Numbered from the stretch's first letter, positions 8,668 to 17,622 are shown. The stretch is 64,000 bases of DNA from Sphingomonas glacialis (GCF_006439055.1 NZ_RCZC01000008.1:1494-65493); one strand, 5' to 3'. The notes: a model not told the origin generated them from the letters alone. Numbers and translations are program-made.

Positions 8668-10182
8668 CTATGCGGCCATCTGGTCGGCGATACGCCCCAG
8701 GCTCTCGTCGCGCCCGAGCAGTTCGAGCACGTCGAAGATTCCGGGAGAGGTCTTGCGCCCGGTCAGTGCGGCGCGCAGCGGCTGCGCGACTTGACCCAAC
8801 TTGACCCCTGCATCCTCGGCGACCAGCCGAACCGCAGCTTCGAGCGCCTCCGTATCCCAGCTTTCGGTCGCGTCAAGCGCGACGTGCAATCGAGCGAGTA
8901 ACGCGCGTGCATCTGGGCCCAATAAGGCGGTCGCCTCGGCGTGCATTTCCACCGGTCGAACGTGGAAAAGGAACGCGGTTCCCGCGGCTAGCTCGTTGAG
9001 GTTGGCGGCGCGGGGCTTGAGCGATGCCATGCTGCGACAAAGTATGTCTGCCTGACGGTCCGTCGGTTCGAAGCCGAGCATCGGCGTGACCAGCGCAGCA
9101 AGCCTCGCATCGTCCGCCTGCCGCATATATTGACCGTTGAGGTTCTCGAGCTTCTTGAGATCGAACCGCGATGGTGATTTTCCGACTCCGTCGAGATCGA
9201 ACCATTCGATCGCCTGATCGCGGCTGATCAGTTCGTCGTCGCCGTGGCCCCAGCCGAGCCGGAGCAGGTAATTGTCGAGCGCCTCGGGGAGCACGCCCAG
9301 TTCGTCACGGTAGAATTCGACGCCGACCGCGCCGTGGCGCTTCGACAGTTTCGCGCCGTCCGATCCGTGGATCAGCGGGATGTGCGCATAGATCGGATCG
9401 GGCCAGCCGCCCTCGATCGCGTGCATCGCGCGGATGATCGGGAGCTGGCGGAAGGCGTTGTTGAGATGGTCGTCGCCGCGAATCACGTGGGTGACGCCCA
9501 TGTCGTGATCGTCGACGACGACCGCGAGCATATAGGTCGGCGTACCGTCCGAGCGCAGCAGGACGAGATCGTCGAGCTCGGCGTTCTGCACCGTGACCGA
9601 TCCCTGGACCTTGTCCTCGATCGTCGTCGCGCCGTCGAGCGGGGCTTTCAGCCGGACGACGAACGGGCGCGTCTCAGCGCTCGTATCCATGTCGCGATAC
9701 GGGCTACGCACGCGCAGCGGCTTCTTCGCGGCCTCGGCCTCGGCGCGCATCGCGGCGAGCTCTTCCTGCGTCAAATAGCAGCGATAGGCGTGGCCATGCT
9801 CGACCATCGTGTGCGCAACCTGGGCATGACGGTCGGCGCGCTGCGATTGATAGACTTCGGCGCCGTCCCAATCGAGCTCGAGCCAGCGCAGCGAGGTGAG
9901 GATCGCGTCGATCGCCGGCTGGGTCGAGCGCGCGCGATCGGTGTCCTCGATCCGCAGCAGGAACTCGCCGCCGTGATGGCGCGCATAGAGCCAGTTGAAC
10001 AGGGCGGTACGCGCCCCGCCGATGTGCAGAAACCCGGTCGGCGACGGCGCGAACCGGGTGACGACCTTGGTGTCGGATGCGCCGGCGGCGGGGGCCGCGG
10101 CGGGGTCAGATATTGCGCTCAATCGCGCATGCTCCCAGACTAGAGATTGGATGGCCGGATCAGCCTTGAGCGCCTCTAGCAC
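8668..10182 (-). CDS. gltX: Glutamate-tRNA ligase
   Basis: Charges tRNA-Glu with glutamate for translation. The HIGH-type motif is in FAPSPTGFLHIGGARTAL and the KMSKS-type motif in GAKLSKRHGAVGV, both diagnostic of class I GluRS. The start is ambiguous. A GTG at 10182 has a good AGGAAGG upstream and gives 504 aa, about 37 residues longer at the N-terminus than usual. An in-frame TTG at 10122 gives 484 aa, closer to the family. The longer start would overlap the first ATG considered for the divergent comEC. gltA follows 19 bases downstream. Confidence 0.95.
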   Translation of the reverse strand: MLEALKADPAIQSLVWEHARLSAISDPAAAPAAGASDTKVVTRFAPSPTGFLHIGGARTALFNWLYARHHGGEFLLRIEDTDRARSTQPAIDAILTSLRWLELDWDGAEVYQSQRADRHAQVAHTMVEHGHAYRCYLTQEELAAMRAEAEAAKKPLRVRSPYRDMDTSAETRPFVVRLKAPLDGATTIEDKVQGSVTVQNAELDDLVLLRSDGTPTYMLAVVVDDHDMGVTHVIRGDDHLNNAFRQLPIIRAMHAIEGGWPDPIYAHIPLIHGSDGAKLSKRHGAVGVEFYRDELGVLPEALDNYLLRLGWGHGDDELISRDQAIEWFDLDGVGKSPSRFDLKKLENLNGQYMRQADDARLAALVTPMLGFEPTDRQADILCRSMASLKPRAANLNELAAGTAFLFHVRPVEMHAEATALLGPDARALLARLHVALDATESWDTEALEAAVRLVAEDAGVKLGQVAQPLRAALTGRKTSPGIFDVLELLGRDESLGRIADQMAA

Positions 10183-12406
10183 GCACCTTCCTGCGCTTCA
10201 AATCGGCGTGCCGCGGGGGTGGTTTGGCGTCGGCGCACGACTCGAGACGTGGCTCGAGGCCGAGCGCGATCAGCTGCCGTTATGGCTGCCGGTGGCGCTG
10301 GGGGCGGGGATCGCCTTGTGGTTCGTGTTGCCCGATGCGGCGGCATGGGAAGCGGCGGGGCTGCTTGCGATCGCGGTTGCGCTCCTGGGTGTGGCGTTGG
10401 CGCGGCATGGGCGCGCGGCGCGCATCGTCGCGGTTGGCGGGTTTGCGGTCGCGATCGGGCTCGGGTTGATCTGGTGGCGTGCCGAGCGGGTGACGCACGC
10501 TGTCCTTGCCGAACCGACGATCGCGACCTTCACCGCGCGAGTCGAGCGAATCGAGCCGCTGGCGGCGCGCGACCTGGTGCGACTGCGGCTGGCCCCGCTG
10601 CAGGTGCTGGCGGTGCCGGCGACGCGGGGGCCGGCGCGCCCGCTTCCGACGCTGCCGGCGCACATCCGGGTCAATCTCGTCGATGCGGATGTGCCGGCGC
10701 GTCTGGTCCCCGGGGCCATCCTCGAACTGTCGGCGCGCCTGATGCCGCCGCCACCGCCCGGCGTGCCCGGTGCGTACGATTATGAGCGCAGCGCGTGGTT
10801 CGACGGGATCGGCGCGACCGGCCGCGGTTTCGCGCCGATCCGGATCGTTTCGGGCGGCGGGGCGGGCGGCGTCGGGCTGCGGCAGGCGCTGTCGCAGCAT
10901 ATCCAGCAGCAGGCGGGCGGCGGCGGGGTCGGGGGAATCGCCGCTGCGCTCGCGACCGGCGATCAGGGCGGGATCCCGCTCGACGACAATGAGGCGATGC
11001 GCCGCTCGGGGCTCGCGCATCTGCTGTCGGTCAGCGGGCTGCATATCACCGCGGCGGTCGGCGCGGTGATGCTGCTGGTCGGGCGTTTGCTCGCTCTGAG
11101 CCCGTGGATCGCGCTGAGGACGCGCGTTCCCTTGATCGCGGCGGGCGCGGGGGCGCTGGCGGCGATCGGGTATACGCTGCTCACCGGCGCCGAGGTGCCG
11201 ACGATCCGATCGTGCGTGGCGGCGTTACTCGTTTTGGTCGCGCTGGCATTGGGGCGGCAGGCGTTGACGCTGCGGCTGGTCGCGGCGGGGGCGGTGGTGG
11301 TGTTGCTCCTCTACCCGGAAGCGCTGGTCGGGCCGAGCTTCCAGCTCTCCTTCGCGGCGGTGGCAGCGATCGTCTCGCTCAACGAGCATCCGCAGTTGCG
11401 CGCGTGGTTCGGGCCGCGCGAGCAGTCGCGGCTGGCGAGACTCGGGCGCGAGTTGGCGTCGCTTTTGCTGACCGGGATCGTCGTCGAACTCGCGCTGCTG
11501 CCGATCGCGCTGTTTCACTTTCACAAAGCGGGGATCTACGGCGCGGTCGCCAATATCGTCGCGATCCCGCTGACAACCTTCGTAACGATGCCGTGCGAGG
11601 CGCTCGCGTTGCTGTTCGACACGGTCGGGGCGGGGCTGCCGTTCTGGTGGCTGACGGCGCGCTCGCTCGATCTGCTCTTGTGGATCGCGCACGTGACCGC
11701 GGCCATCCCGGGCGCGGTCGCGCCGCTGCCGGCGATGCCGGGCGCCGCCTATGGCCTGATGGTCGCCGGTGGGCTGTGGATCGCGTTGTGGCGCACGCGC
11801 TGGCGGCGGCTCGGGGCGGTCTCCTTGCTGATCGGGTTGGTGTGGGCGCTCGCGACGCCGGCGCCCGATCTGCTCGTGACCGGCGACGGGCGGCATGTCG
11901 CGATCCGGACGGCCGATGGCGCGCTGGCGCTGCTCCGCGATCGGACGGGCGACTATACCGCCGACACGCTTGCCGAAAATGGCGGGGTCTCGGACTTGCC
12001 CGTGCTGCTGTCCGAGCGCCGCGACGCCCGCTGTAGCCGGGATCTGTGCCTCACGCGCCGGATGGCTGGCGGGCGCGAGTGGCGGGTGTTGGCGACGCGG
12101 AGCGGCTATCGCGTTCCCACCGCCGATCTGGTCGCTGCCTGCGCCGGCGTCGATATCGTGATCAGCGAGCGTCGGCTGCCGCGGCGGTGCGTGCCGCGCT
12201 GGCTGCGGCTCGACCGGCCGACGCTGGAGCGAACGGGCGGGGTCGCGATCGCTTTGGCATCGCGTACGGTGCGGACGGTTCGCCACGCGGGCGACCGGCA
12301 TCCATGGATCGCGGCGCCGGATGCCGGGACCGCGCGGCGTCGGTGGGCTGGCGAGATGCGTTCACGGTCGACGCCTACAGCGAGCGGTGCGGCGGGATTG
12401 CGATGA
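10151..12406 (+). CDS. comEC: ComEC/Rec2 family inner-membrane DNA uptake channel
   Basis: Predicted to carry transforming single-stranded DNA across the inner membrane. The roughly 751-aa protein shows an N-terminal soluble DUF4131-type region after two membrane helices, then a polytopic Competence domain. Diagnostic are HLLSVSGLHI at nucleotides about 11017-11050 and the following GAEVPTIRS segment, both typical of ComEC. The C-terminus is a short beta-lactamase-like remnant with a CSRDLC segment, and the last 20 residues have unusual composition, so the exact end may be altered. The start is uncertain: ATG at 10151 or GTG at 10208. It is divergent from gltX. Confidence 0.88.
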   Translation: MAGSALSASSTHLPALQIGVPRGWFGVGARLETWLEAERDQLPLWLPVALGAGIALWFVLPDAAAWEAAGLLAIAVALLGVALARHGRAARIVAVGGFAVAIGLGLIWWRAERVTHAVLAEPTIATFTARVERIEPLAARDLVRLRLAPLQVLAVPATRGPARPLPTLPAHIRVNLVDADVPARLVPGAILELSARLMPPPPPGVPGAYDYERSAWFDGIGATGRGFAPIRIVSGGGAGGVGLRQALSQHIQQQAGGGGVGGIAAALATGDQGGIPLDDNEAMRRSGLAHLLSVSGLHITAAVGAVMLLVGRLLALSPWIALRTRVPLIAAGAGALAAIGYTLLTGAEVPTIRSCVAALLVLVALALGRQALTLRLVAAGAVVVLLLYPEALVGPSFQLSFAAVAAIVSLNEHPQLRAWFGPREQSRLARLGRELASLLLTGIVVELALLPIALFHFHKAGIYGAVANIVAIPLTTFVTMPCEALALLFDTVGAGLPFWWLTARSLDLLLWIAHVTAAIPGAVAPLPAMPGAAYGLMVAGGLWIALWRTRWRRLGAVSLLIGLVWALATPAPDLLVTGDGRHVAIRTADGALALLRDRTGDYTADTLAENGGVSDLPVLLSERRDARCSRDLCLTRRMAGGREWRVLATRSGYRVPTADLVAACAGVDIVISERRLPRRCVPRWLRLDRPTLERTGGVAIALASRTVRTVRHAGDRHPWIAAPDAGTARRRWAGEMRSRSTPTASGAAGLR

Positions 12407-12501
12407 CGACAGGGCAGCGATGGCGGTGCGTCGTTCTTGCCGCTCGGCGGGAAATGCCGGAAGATGTGCGGTATCGTCGCGCATTTCGGAGCCTGCACGC
12501 C

Positions 12502-12732
12502 ATGGCCGACCAAAGGATCAAGGGACCCGCATCCTATTTCCCCTCAATCGAGAAGACCTATGGCCGTCCGATCGCGGAGTGGCAGGCGCTGGTGCGCGAA
12601 CGCTTGCCGGCAAAGCATATGGACCTCGTCGCCATGCTGAAGAGCGACCATGGCATGGGGCATGGCCACGCGAACGCGATCGTCGCGTACACCCTTGCCG
12701 AGCAAAGCGACCCCGAGCGCAGGGACCCTTAG
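12502..12732 (+). CDS. DUF4287 domain-containing small protein
   Basis: The 76-aa product begins MADQRIKGPASYFPSIEKTYG and contains the GHGHANAIVAYTL segment typical of DUF4287, a short cytosolic family of unknown function, often with a lysine-rich surface. It lies between comEC and the convergent lexA. The ATG at 12502 is chosen because the domain starts immediately after it; upstream sequence in this frame belongs to out-of-frame comEC. Confidence 0.85.
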   Translation: MADQRIKGPASYFPSIEKTYGRPIAEWQALVRERLPAKHMDLVAMLKSDHGMGHGHANAIVAYTLAEQSDPERRDP

Positions 12733-12754
12733 CTTGAAAAACGCCGAGTATAGG

Positions 12755-12828
12755 AACTCCGGTAATCGGGACCCCGAGGACGGGAACTCAGCGCATGGGA
12801 ACTCCGGGCACGGGAACTCCGGGGAACG
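12755..12828. repeat. Degenerate tandem repeat with GGGAACTCCGG-like units
   Basis: Five GGAAC-containing units recur at irregular 11- to 28-base spacing (GGAACTCCGG, GGGAACTCAG, GGGAACTCCGG, GGGAACTCCGG, GGGAACGCG). The block lies between the end of the DUF4287 gene and the end of lexA. It is probably a slippage-type repeat with no coding role. Confidence 0.55.
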
Positions 12829-12895
12829 CGACTGAACCGACCCGACCGTCGCGATGCACCGATCGAGTGCGATGCCGCGTCACGCCGATCCTCTG

Positions 12896-13561
12896 TCAGT
12901 CGTAACGGCGCAGCAGCCCGGCGAGCTTGCCCTGCACGCGCACTTGAGCCGGAGCGTAACGCTGCGGATCGTACGCACGGTTGGCCGGATCGAGCCGCAC
13001 CATCGCGCCCTCGCGGCGGAAGAATTTGAGCGTCGCCTCGCTCTCTTCGATCAGCGCCACGACGATCTCGCCGTCGCGCGCGACGTCCTGGCGCTTGATC
13101 AGCGCATAATCGCCGTCGAGGATCCCCGCCTCCACCATCGAGTCACCCGACACTTCGAGCGCATAATGCTCGCCGCTGCCGAGCAATGCCGCGGGGACCG
13201 AGAGCATCGACGCGCCCTCGAACGCCTCGATCGGCACACCGGCCGCGATCCGGCCGTGCAGCGGGATCTCGATCACGTCGTTGGCGGGCTGCGGCGCGGC
13301 GCGCGGTGCGCTGGCCGGAGCGGACTTGCTGGGCGTCTTGATCCCGCGCTCGGGCATCTTGAGCACTTCGAGCGCGCGGGCGCGGTTGGGCAGGCGGCGG
13401 ATGAACTGGCGTTCCTCGAGCGCGCTGATCAGGCGATGGACGCCCGATTTCGATTTAAGATCGAGCGCTTCCTTCATTTCCTCGAAGGACGGCGATACGC
13501 CGGTCTCGTCGAGCCGGTCGTTGATGAAGCAGATCAGCTCATGCTGCTTGCGGGTAAGCAT
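12896..13561 (-). CDS. lexA: LexA repressor of the SOS response
   Basis: Represses DNA-damage genes and is inactivated by RecA-stimulated self-cleavage. The 221-aa protein has an N-terminal winged-helix domain (MLTRKQHELICFINDRL to about residue 65), a linker of about 30 residues and a C-terminal S24 peptidase domain. The cleavage bond is Ala107-Gly108 in RIAAG, the nucleophile Ser141 in VSGDSMVEAG and the general base Lys179 in EATLKFF. Two overlapping GTTC-N7-GTTC boxes lie 19-44 bases upstream of the ATG, so it represses itself. Confidence 0.97.
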   Translation of the reverse strand: MLTRKQHELICFINDRLDETGVSPSFEEMKEALDLKSKSGVHRLISALEERQFIRRLPNRARALEVLKMPERGIKTPSKSAPASAPRAAPQPANDVIEIPLHGRIAAGVPIEAFEGASMLSVPAALLGSGEHYALEVSGDSMVEAGILDGDYALIKRQDVARDGEIVVALIEESEATLKFFRREGAMVRLDPANRAYDPQRYAPAQVRVQGKLAGLLRRYD

Positions 13562-13579
13562 CGCGCGGCCCTTTCGTCG

Positions 13580-13605
13580 GAACAGACGACGAACCTATAC
13601 GGAAC
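13580..13605 (-). promoter_or_regulatory. Two overlapping LexA (SOS) operators
   Basis: On the plus strand GAAC occurs three times, each 7 bases apart: 13580-13583, 13591-13594 and 13602-13605. Read on the lexA strand this is GTTC-N7-GTTC-N7-GTTC, two copies of the alphaproteobacterial LexA box sharing the middle half-site. It is placed to autoregulate lexA. Confidence 0.88.
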
Positions 13606-13631
13606 GAAAAATCGCCCGTCAAGCAGAGCAA

Positions 13632-14285
13632 TCACGTCGGCGCACGGTTTTCCGACGAGTCGCCGGTGGGGATGCGCGCGACGCTGTGGAGCTTTTCAAG
13701 ACAGGCGTCGTGCTGCGCGTGCGCGGGCAGGGCAATTTCGGAAAAGGCGGTGGTGAGCGCGACGCCGGCATTGTGGAATGGCGCGCCGACCCGGCGATCG
13801 AGCGGTCGGCGCGGGCGGGCCGGATCGCCGGCGGCGTCGACCGGCGCCGGCGGTGGTGCGCCGAGCGCTTCGACCGGGAGTGCGAGCGCCGCGACATGGC
13901 CGGTCGCGATCAAGGTGCGGAAATGCATCCGGATCTGATCCGACGCATTGATCAACAGGCGCTGCATCTGGGCGTCGTAGCTGTCGGCGGCGTCGCAGGG
14001 GCGTCGGTGCGCCATCGTCCAGCCGCTGAACTCGGCGGCATGGATCCGGCGTTCCTGTAGCACGACGAGCGAATGATGACGTGTGTCGGCAAGGATCCGC
14101 GCGAAGGTGGTCATCACGCTGACGCGCGGTCCCTCAAGGACTTGCATGAAGCTCTTGCCATCGGACCAAAGCAGCCCCGTAATCCCGTCGATCGCGTTAT
14201 TGTGACGCGATTGCTCGAGGATGCTGGCGAGATCGGCTGTGTCGCCGGGCACTGTGCTCAGGCTGACATACAGGATTTGACGCAC
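13632..14285 (-). CDS. BLUF domain blue-light photoreceptor
   Basis: A flavin-binding blue-light sensor. Residues 1-95 carry the BLUF domain with all key positions at AppA-like spacing: Tyr6 in ILYVS, Asn30, Gln48 in SFMQVLEG, Trp89 and Met91 in FSGWTM. The rest of the 217-aa protein, rich in Ala and Pro, has no recognised output domain, so it probably signals through a partner. It lies upstream of lexA on the same strand, 70 bases away, but lexA has its own operators. Divergent from it, 313 bases away, is a TonB-dependent receptor. Confidence 0.92.
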   Translation of the reverse strand: MRQILYVSLSTVPGDTADLASILEQSRHNNAIDGITGLLWSDGKSFMQVLEGPRVSVMTTFARILADTRHHSLVVLQERRIHAAEFSGWTMAHRRPCDAADSYDAQMQRLLINASDQIRMHFRTLIATGHVAALALPVEALGAPPPAPVDAAGDPARPRRPLDRRVGAPFHNAGVALTTAFSEIALPAHAQHDACLEKLHSVARIPTGDSSENRAPT

Positions 14286-14598
14286 GCCGTTAATCCTTAC
14301 TCGTAAAGGTCAGCGTTACGGGCGGGGGGTGTGCGCTGTCGTTGCGGTGGATCGTGCCCGGTGACGATATCCTGCATCAGTCTTTGCGTTCACAGCGCCG
14401 GTGCAACCCGAAAGCCACACGCCGACGACAAAGCATCGTGCAGCATCACTATGTCATAATCGCGTCACAATCGCGACCTAGCGGCGCGGTCGAGCCACAC
14501 CGCATCACGCATCACCGCTGCAGCATCGCCGCGCAGGACCAAAAGGTCCGCTGCGGCGAACGGTGTGGGCAGACCATTTAACCTATTGGGGGAACATC
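14286..14598. other. 313-base divergent intergenic region
   Basis: Separates the BLUF gene (minus) from the TonB receptor gene (plus). No gene, EcfG-type promoter or LexA box is visible. It is less GC-rich than its surroundings (for example around 14440-14475), as expected for promoters, but no clear -35/-10 pair could be fixed. Confidence 0.5.
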
Positions 14599-16947
14599 AT
14601 GTCCAAGTCTCACGTCGCCAAGGCGGCCCTTCTGCTCGGCACCGCATTCGGCGCGATCGCCAGCATCGGTTCGGCCAGCGCACAGGACGCCGCGGCGCCC
14701 GTCGCCGCGGTCCAGGCCGCGCCCGAGAGCGACAGCCTCGGCGATATCGTCGTCACCGCGCAGCGTCGCAGCGAGAATCTGCAGAAGGTGCCCGTGTCGG
14801 TCGGCGTGCTGTCGGGTGCCGATCTGCGCACCTACACCTCGGGCGGCAGCGACACGCTGCTCGAACTCGCCAACCGCGTCCCCGGCCTCTACGCCGAGAC
14901 GACCACCGGCAAGATCTTCCCGCGCTTCTACATCCGCGGCCTCGGCAACATCGATTTCTACCTCGGCGCATCGCAGCCGGTGTCGATCATCCAGGACGAC
15001 GTCGTGCTCGAGCATGTCGTGCTCAAGTCGAACCCGGTCTATGACGTCAACCAGATCGAAGTGCTGCGCGGGCCGCAGGGCACGCTGTTCGGCCGCAACA
15101 CCACCGCGGGCATCATCAAGTTCGACACCAACCGCCCGACCAACGAGTTCACCGGCCGCGCGACCGCGTCGTATGGCAGCTACAACACCGTCAGCGTCGA
15201 TGCCGGCGTCGGCGGCCCGATCGTCAAGGACGTGCTGAGCTTCCGCGTGTCGGGCCTGTACCAGCGCCGCGACAACTGGATCGACAACACCTATACCGGC
15301 CCGAGCGACGACGGCACCGTCGGCGGCAAGGACAAGCTCGGCGGCTTCGAGGAGAAGGACATCCGCGTCCAGCTGATGCTGACCCCGCCCGAGACCGGCT
15401 TCACCGGCCTGCTCTCGGCGCATGCGCGCGACTATTCGGGCACCTCGACGATCTTCCATCGCGGCGCGATCCTGCGCGGCTCGAACGACATCAGCGCGGC
15501 ACCGCGCGCCAGCGTCGCGCTCGACGAGGGCGGCGGCAATCGTCAGGCGTACAAGACCTATGGCGGCTCGTTCAACGCGAAGAACGATTTCGGCGCGGTC
15601 ACGCTGACCTCGATCACCGCCTATGAGACGACCGCGGGCTACAGCCGTGGCGACACCGACGGTGGTGCTGCGAGCAACTTCGCCGGGGGCAAATTCTATG
15701 GCGAGAGCCAGGGCCGCGTGCGCGATCTCGATCAGCTGAGCGAGGAAGTTCGCCTCGCCAGCAACGGTACGGGTCGCTTCAAGTGGCAGATCGGCGGGAT
15801 CTATTTCGAATCGCGCGACACGACCGAGTTCGACCAGCGCGGTTTCTTCCTGCTCAACAATTCGTTCGGCACTGTGCCCAATCCGAACAATTACGTCGTG
15901 CTGCGCAACACCAACACGTCGTATGCTGGCTTCGGTCAGGCGAGCTACCAGATCCTCCCCAAGCTGACGCTGACGGGTGGCGTGCGCGTGACCTATGACG
16001 AGAAGAAGACGCGCCTCGTCACCCCGCCGCGCACCGCAGCGGGTGTCTCGACCTTCCCGGCGACCGCGGCGACCAACGTCCGCCTCGCCGATACCCAGCC
16101 GAGCTGGGAAGCCAGCCTGAACTATGCGGTCGATCCCGACGTCAACGTGTTCGCGCGCGTCTCGCACGGCTTCCGCGGGCCGACGATCCAGGGCCGCAAC
16201 GCGGTGTTCAGCTCGGCCTTCGTGACCGCCGGGTCGGAGACGATCACGTCGTACGAGGCGGGCTTCAAGTCGAACCTGTTCGGCAACACGCTGCGCTTCA
16301 ACGCGACGGGCTTCTACTACAAGGTCCACAACATCCAGCTGAACGGCAACGACGCCAACAATAACGGCCTGCTGTTCAACGCCAACCAGGCGCAGGCGTG
16401 GGGCGGCGAAGCCGAGCTGACGTGGCGCCCGGTGCGCGACTTCACGCTGGGTCTGGGTGGCAGCGTGCTGCACACCGAGATCAACGACACGCGCGTCTAT
16501 ACCCCGGCCTGCTTCCTTAATGGCGCGCTGACCTGCACCGTGCTCAATCCGACGCTCAACGTCCGCAATGCGGCGGGGACGACGACCGCGGTACTGGCGC
16601 AGATCAACGGCAACGCGCTTCCCAACGCGCCCAAGTATCAGCTCGATGCGAACGCACGCTACGACTTCCCGCTCGGCAATGGCGGCAAGCTGTTCATCGG
16701 CGGCGACGTCACGCTGCAGGGCTACACCAGCTTCGTGCCGTACAAGACGGTCGAATATACGTCGGACGGCACGTTCGAGGCTGGTCTGAAGGCAGGCTAT
16801 ACCGCGCCCGACGGCAAGTATGAGCTCGCGGTGTTCTCGCGCAACGTCACCAATGAGAAGAACCTCAAGGGCGTGCTCGACAACTATAACGCTGCGGTCT
16901 TCAACGATCCGCGGATCATCGGCGTGTCGCTCAGCGGCAAGTTCTGA
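14599..16947 (+). CDS. TonB-dependent outer-membrane receptor
   Basis: Imports a substrate across the outer membrane using TonB energy. The 782-aa protein has a signal peptide cut near Ala-Ser-Ala-Gln (residue about 29), then a plug domain starting at GDIVVTAQRRSENLQKVPVS, a TonB-box-like stretch, and a long beta-barrel with the plug motif VEVLRGPQGTLFGRN-type (here IEVLRGPQGTLFGRN) and a C-terminal Phe (SLSGKF). The ATG at 14599 has GGGGGAA upstream. The substrate cannot be read from the sequence; sphingomonads carry many such receptors, often for iron chelates or plant glycans. No sigma/anti-sigma pair is adjacent. Confidence 0.95.
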   Translation: MSKSHVAKAALLLGTAFGAIASIGSASAQDAAAPVAAVQAAPESDSLGDIVVTAQRRSENLQKVPVSVGVLSGADLRTYTSGGSDTLLELANRVPGLYAETTTGKIFPRFYIRGLGNIDFYLGASQPVSIIQDDVVLEHVVLKSNPVYDVNQIEVLRGPQGTLFGRNTTAGIIKFDTNRPTNEFTGRATASYGSYNTVSVDAGVGGPIVKDVLSFRVSGLYQRRDNWIDNTYTGPSDDGTVGGKDKLGGFEEKDIRVQLMLTPPETGFTGLLSAHARDYSGTSTIFHRGAILRGSNDISAAPRASVALDEGGGNRQAYKTYGGSFNAKNDFGAVTLTSITAYETTAGYSRGDTDGGAASNFAGGKFYGESQGRVRDLDQLSEEVRLASNGTGRFKWQIGGIYFESRDTTEFDQRGFFLLNNSFGTVPNPNNYVVLRNTNTSYAGFGQASYQILPKLTLTGGVRVTYDEKKTRLVTPPRTAAGVSTFPATAATNVRLADTQPSWEASLNYAVDPDVNVFARVSHGFRGPTIQGRNAVFSSAFVTAGSETITSYEAGFKSNLFGNTLRFNATGFYYKVHNIQLNGNDANNNGLLFNANQAQAWGGEAELTWRPVRDFTLGLGGSVLHTEINDTRVYTPACFLNGALTCTVLNPTLNVRNAAGTTTAVLAQINGNALPNAPKYQLDANARYDFPLGNGGKLFIGGDVTLQGYTSFVPYKTVEYTSDGTFEAGLKAGYTAPDGKYELAVFSRNVTNEKNLKGVLDNYNAAVFNDPRIIGVSLSGKF

Positions 16948-17131
16948 TCGGGGAGGGCCGGTGTGCGGACGTTACGCACATCGGCCGCTTCGTCCGCTGG
17001 ACTCTGTCCCGGCGGCTGTGGCGTGATCGATCACAGCTCATGCGGCCATGCCGGCGTCGTGCCGGGGGGCCGCTATAGGTAAGGCGGATCCTTATCTCGA
17101 ACGCGGAAGAGCGGCCGATCTTACGCCATCG

Positions 17132-17530
17132 TCACCGCATCCGGAACACGCCGGTATACTCGTTGTCGGCGTCGCCCAAGGTCGTGCTGCTGAACTGATA
17201 CGTCCCGCCCGGTCGGCTGAGCGGTGCCTGGAGCCGCACCGTCGCGCGTTCGCCCGGCGCGAGGACGATCTGGCCGTCGCCCGCCAAGCCACGATCCTCA
17301 CGCGAGAGACGCGCCGCGCGGAAGAACGCCTTCTGCGTGAGGTTGTGGCCCTTGTCCGAGCGATTGGCGATGCGCAGCACATAGGAACCGCCGCGGCGCA
17401 ACACGATGGTGCTTGGCACAAAGCCGTGGTCGGTCATGGTGATCGCCACGGATTGCGGCGCGCGTGCGACAGGCGTCTGCGCGACGGCGGGCGCGGCGAT
17501 TGCCATCAGGGCGAGCAGGGCGGTCTTCAT
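17132..17530 (-). CDS. Secreted cupredoxin-fold protein, copper ligands mostly missing
   Basis: The 132-aa protein has a signal peptide (MKTALLALMAIAAPAVAQ) and a cupredoxin-like core: VAITMTDHGFVPSTIVLRRG followed by GHNLT and a C-terminal PGGTYQFSS strand. In copper-binding members the last loop carries Cys, His and Met; here the equivalent positions read S, D and Y or T, so only the first His is likely kept. It is probably periplasmic and may not bind copper. A consensus EcfG promoter lies 31-56 bases upstream of the ATG, so it is likely part of the general stress response. It is convergent with the TonB receptor. Confidence 0.8.
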   Translation of the reverse strand: MKTALLALMAIAAPAVAQTPVARAPQSVAITMTDHGFVPSTIVLRRGGSYVLRIANRSDKGHNLTQKAFFRAARLSREDRGLAGDGQIVLAPGERATVRLQAPLSRPGGTYQFSSTTLGDADNEYTGVFRMR

Positions 17531-17560
17531 TGCATGTCTCCGTATCGAACTGGAGACGCA

Positions 17561-17586
17561 AACGGCGCAGCGCCGGGCTTCGTTCC
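17561..17586 (-). promoter_or_regulatory. EcfG-type stress promoter of the cupredoxin-like gene
   Basis: On the minus strand GGAAC (17586-17582), 17 bases, then CGTT (17564-17561): an exact match to the alphaproteobacterial EcfG consensus. The expected transcript would start roughly 20 bases before the ATG at 17530, leaving room for the GGAGAC ribosome site. Confidence 0.75.
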
Positions 17587-17622
17587 GCGCGACTCCGACC
17601 GTCCGCCGCGGCGACTTGCGGC

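Noticed and set aside
14578..16473. Minus-strand open frame of 631 codons opposite the TonB receptor
   Set aside because: Shadow of a receptor with clear signal peptide and plug.
17023..17034. Palindrome GTGATCGATCAC, considered as a CRP-type site
   Set aside because: Half-site spacing does not fit TGTGA-N6-TCACA, and it lies between convergent genes.
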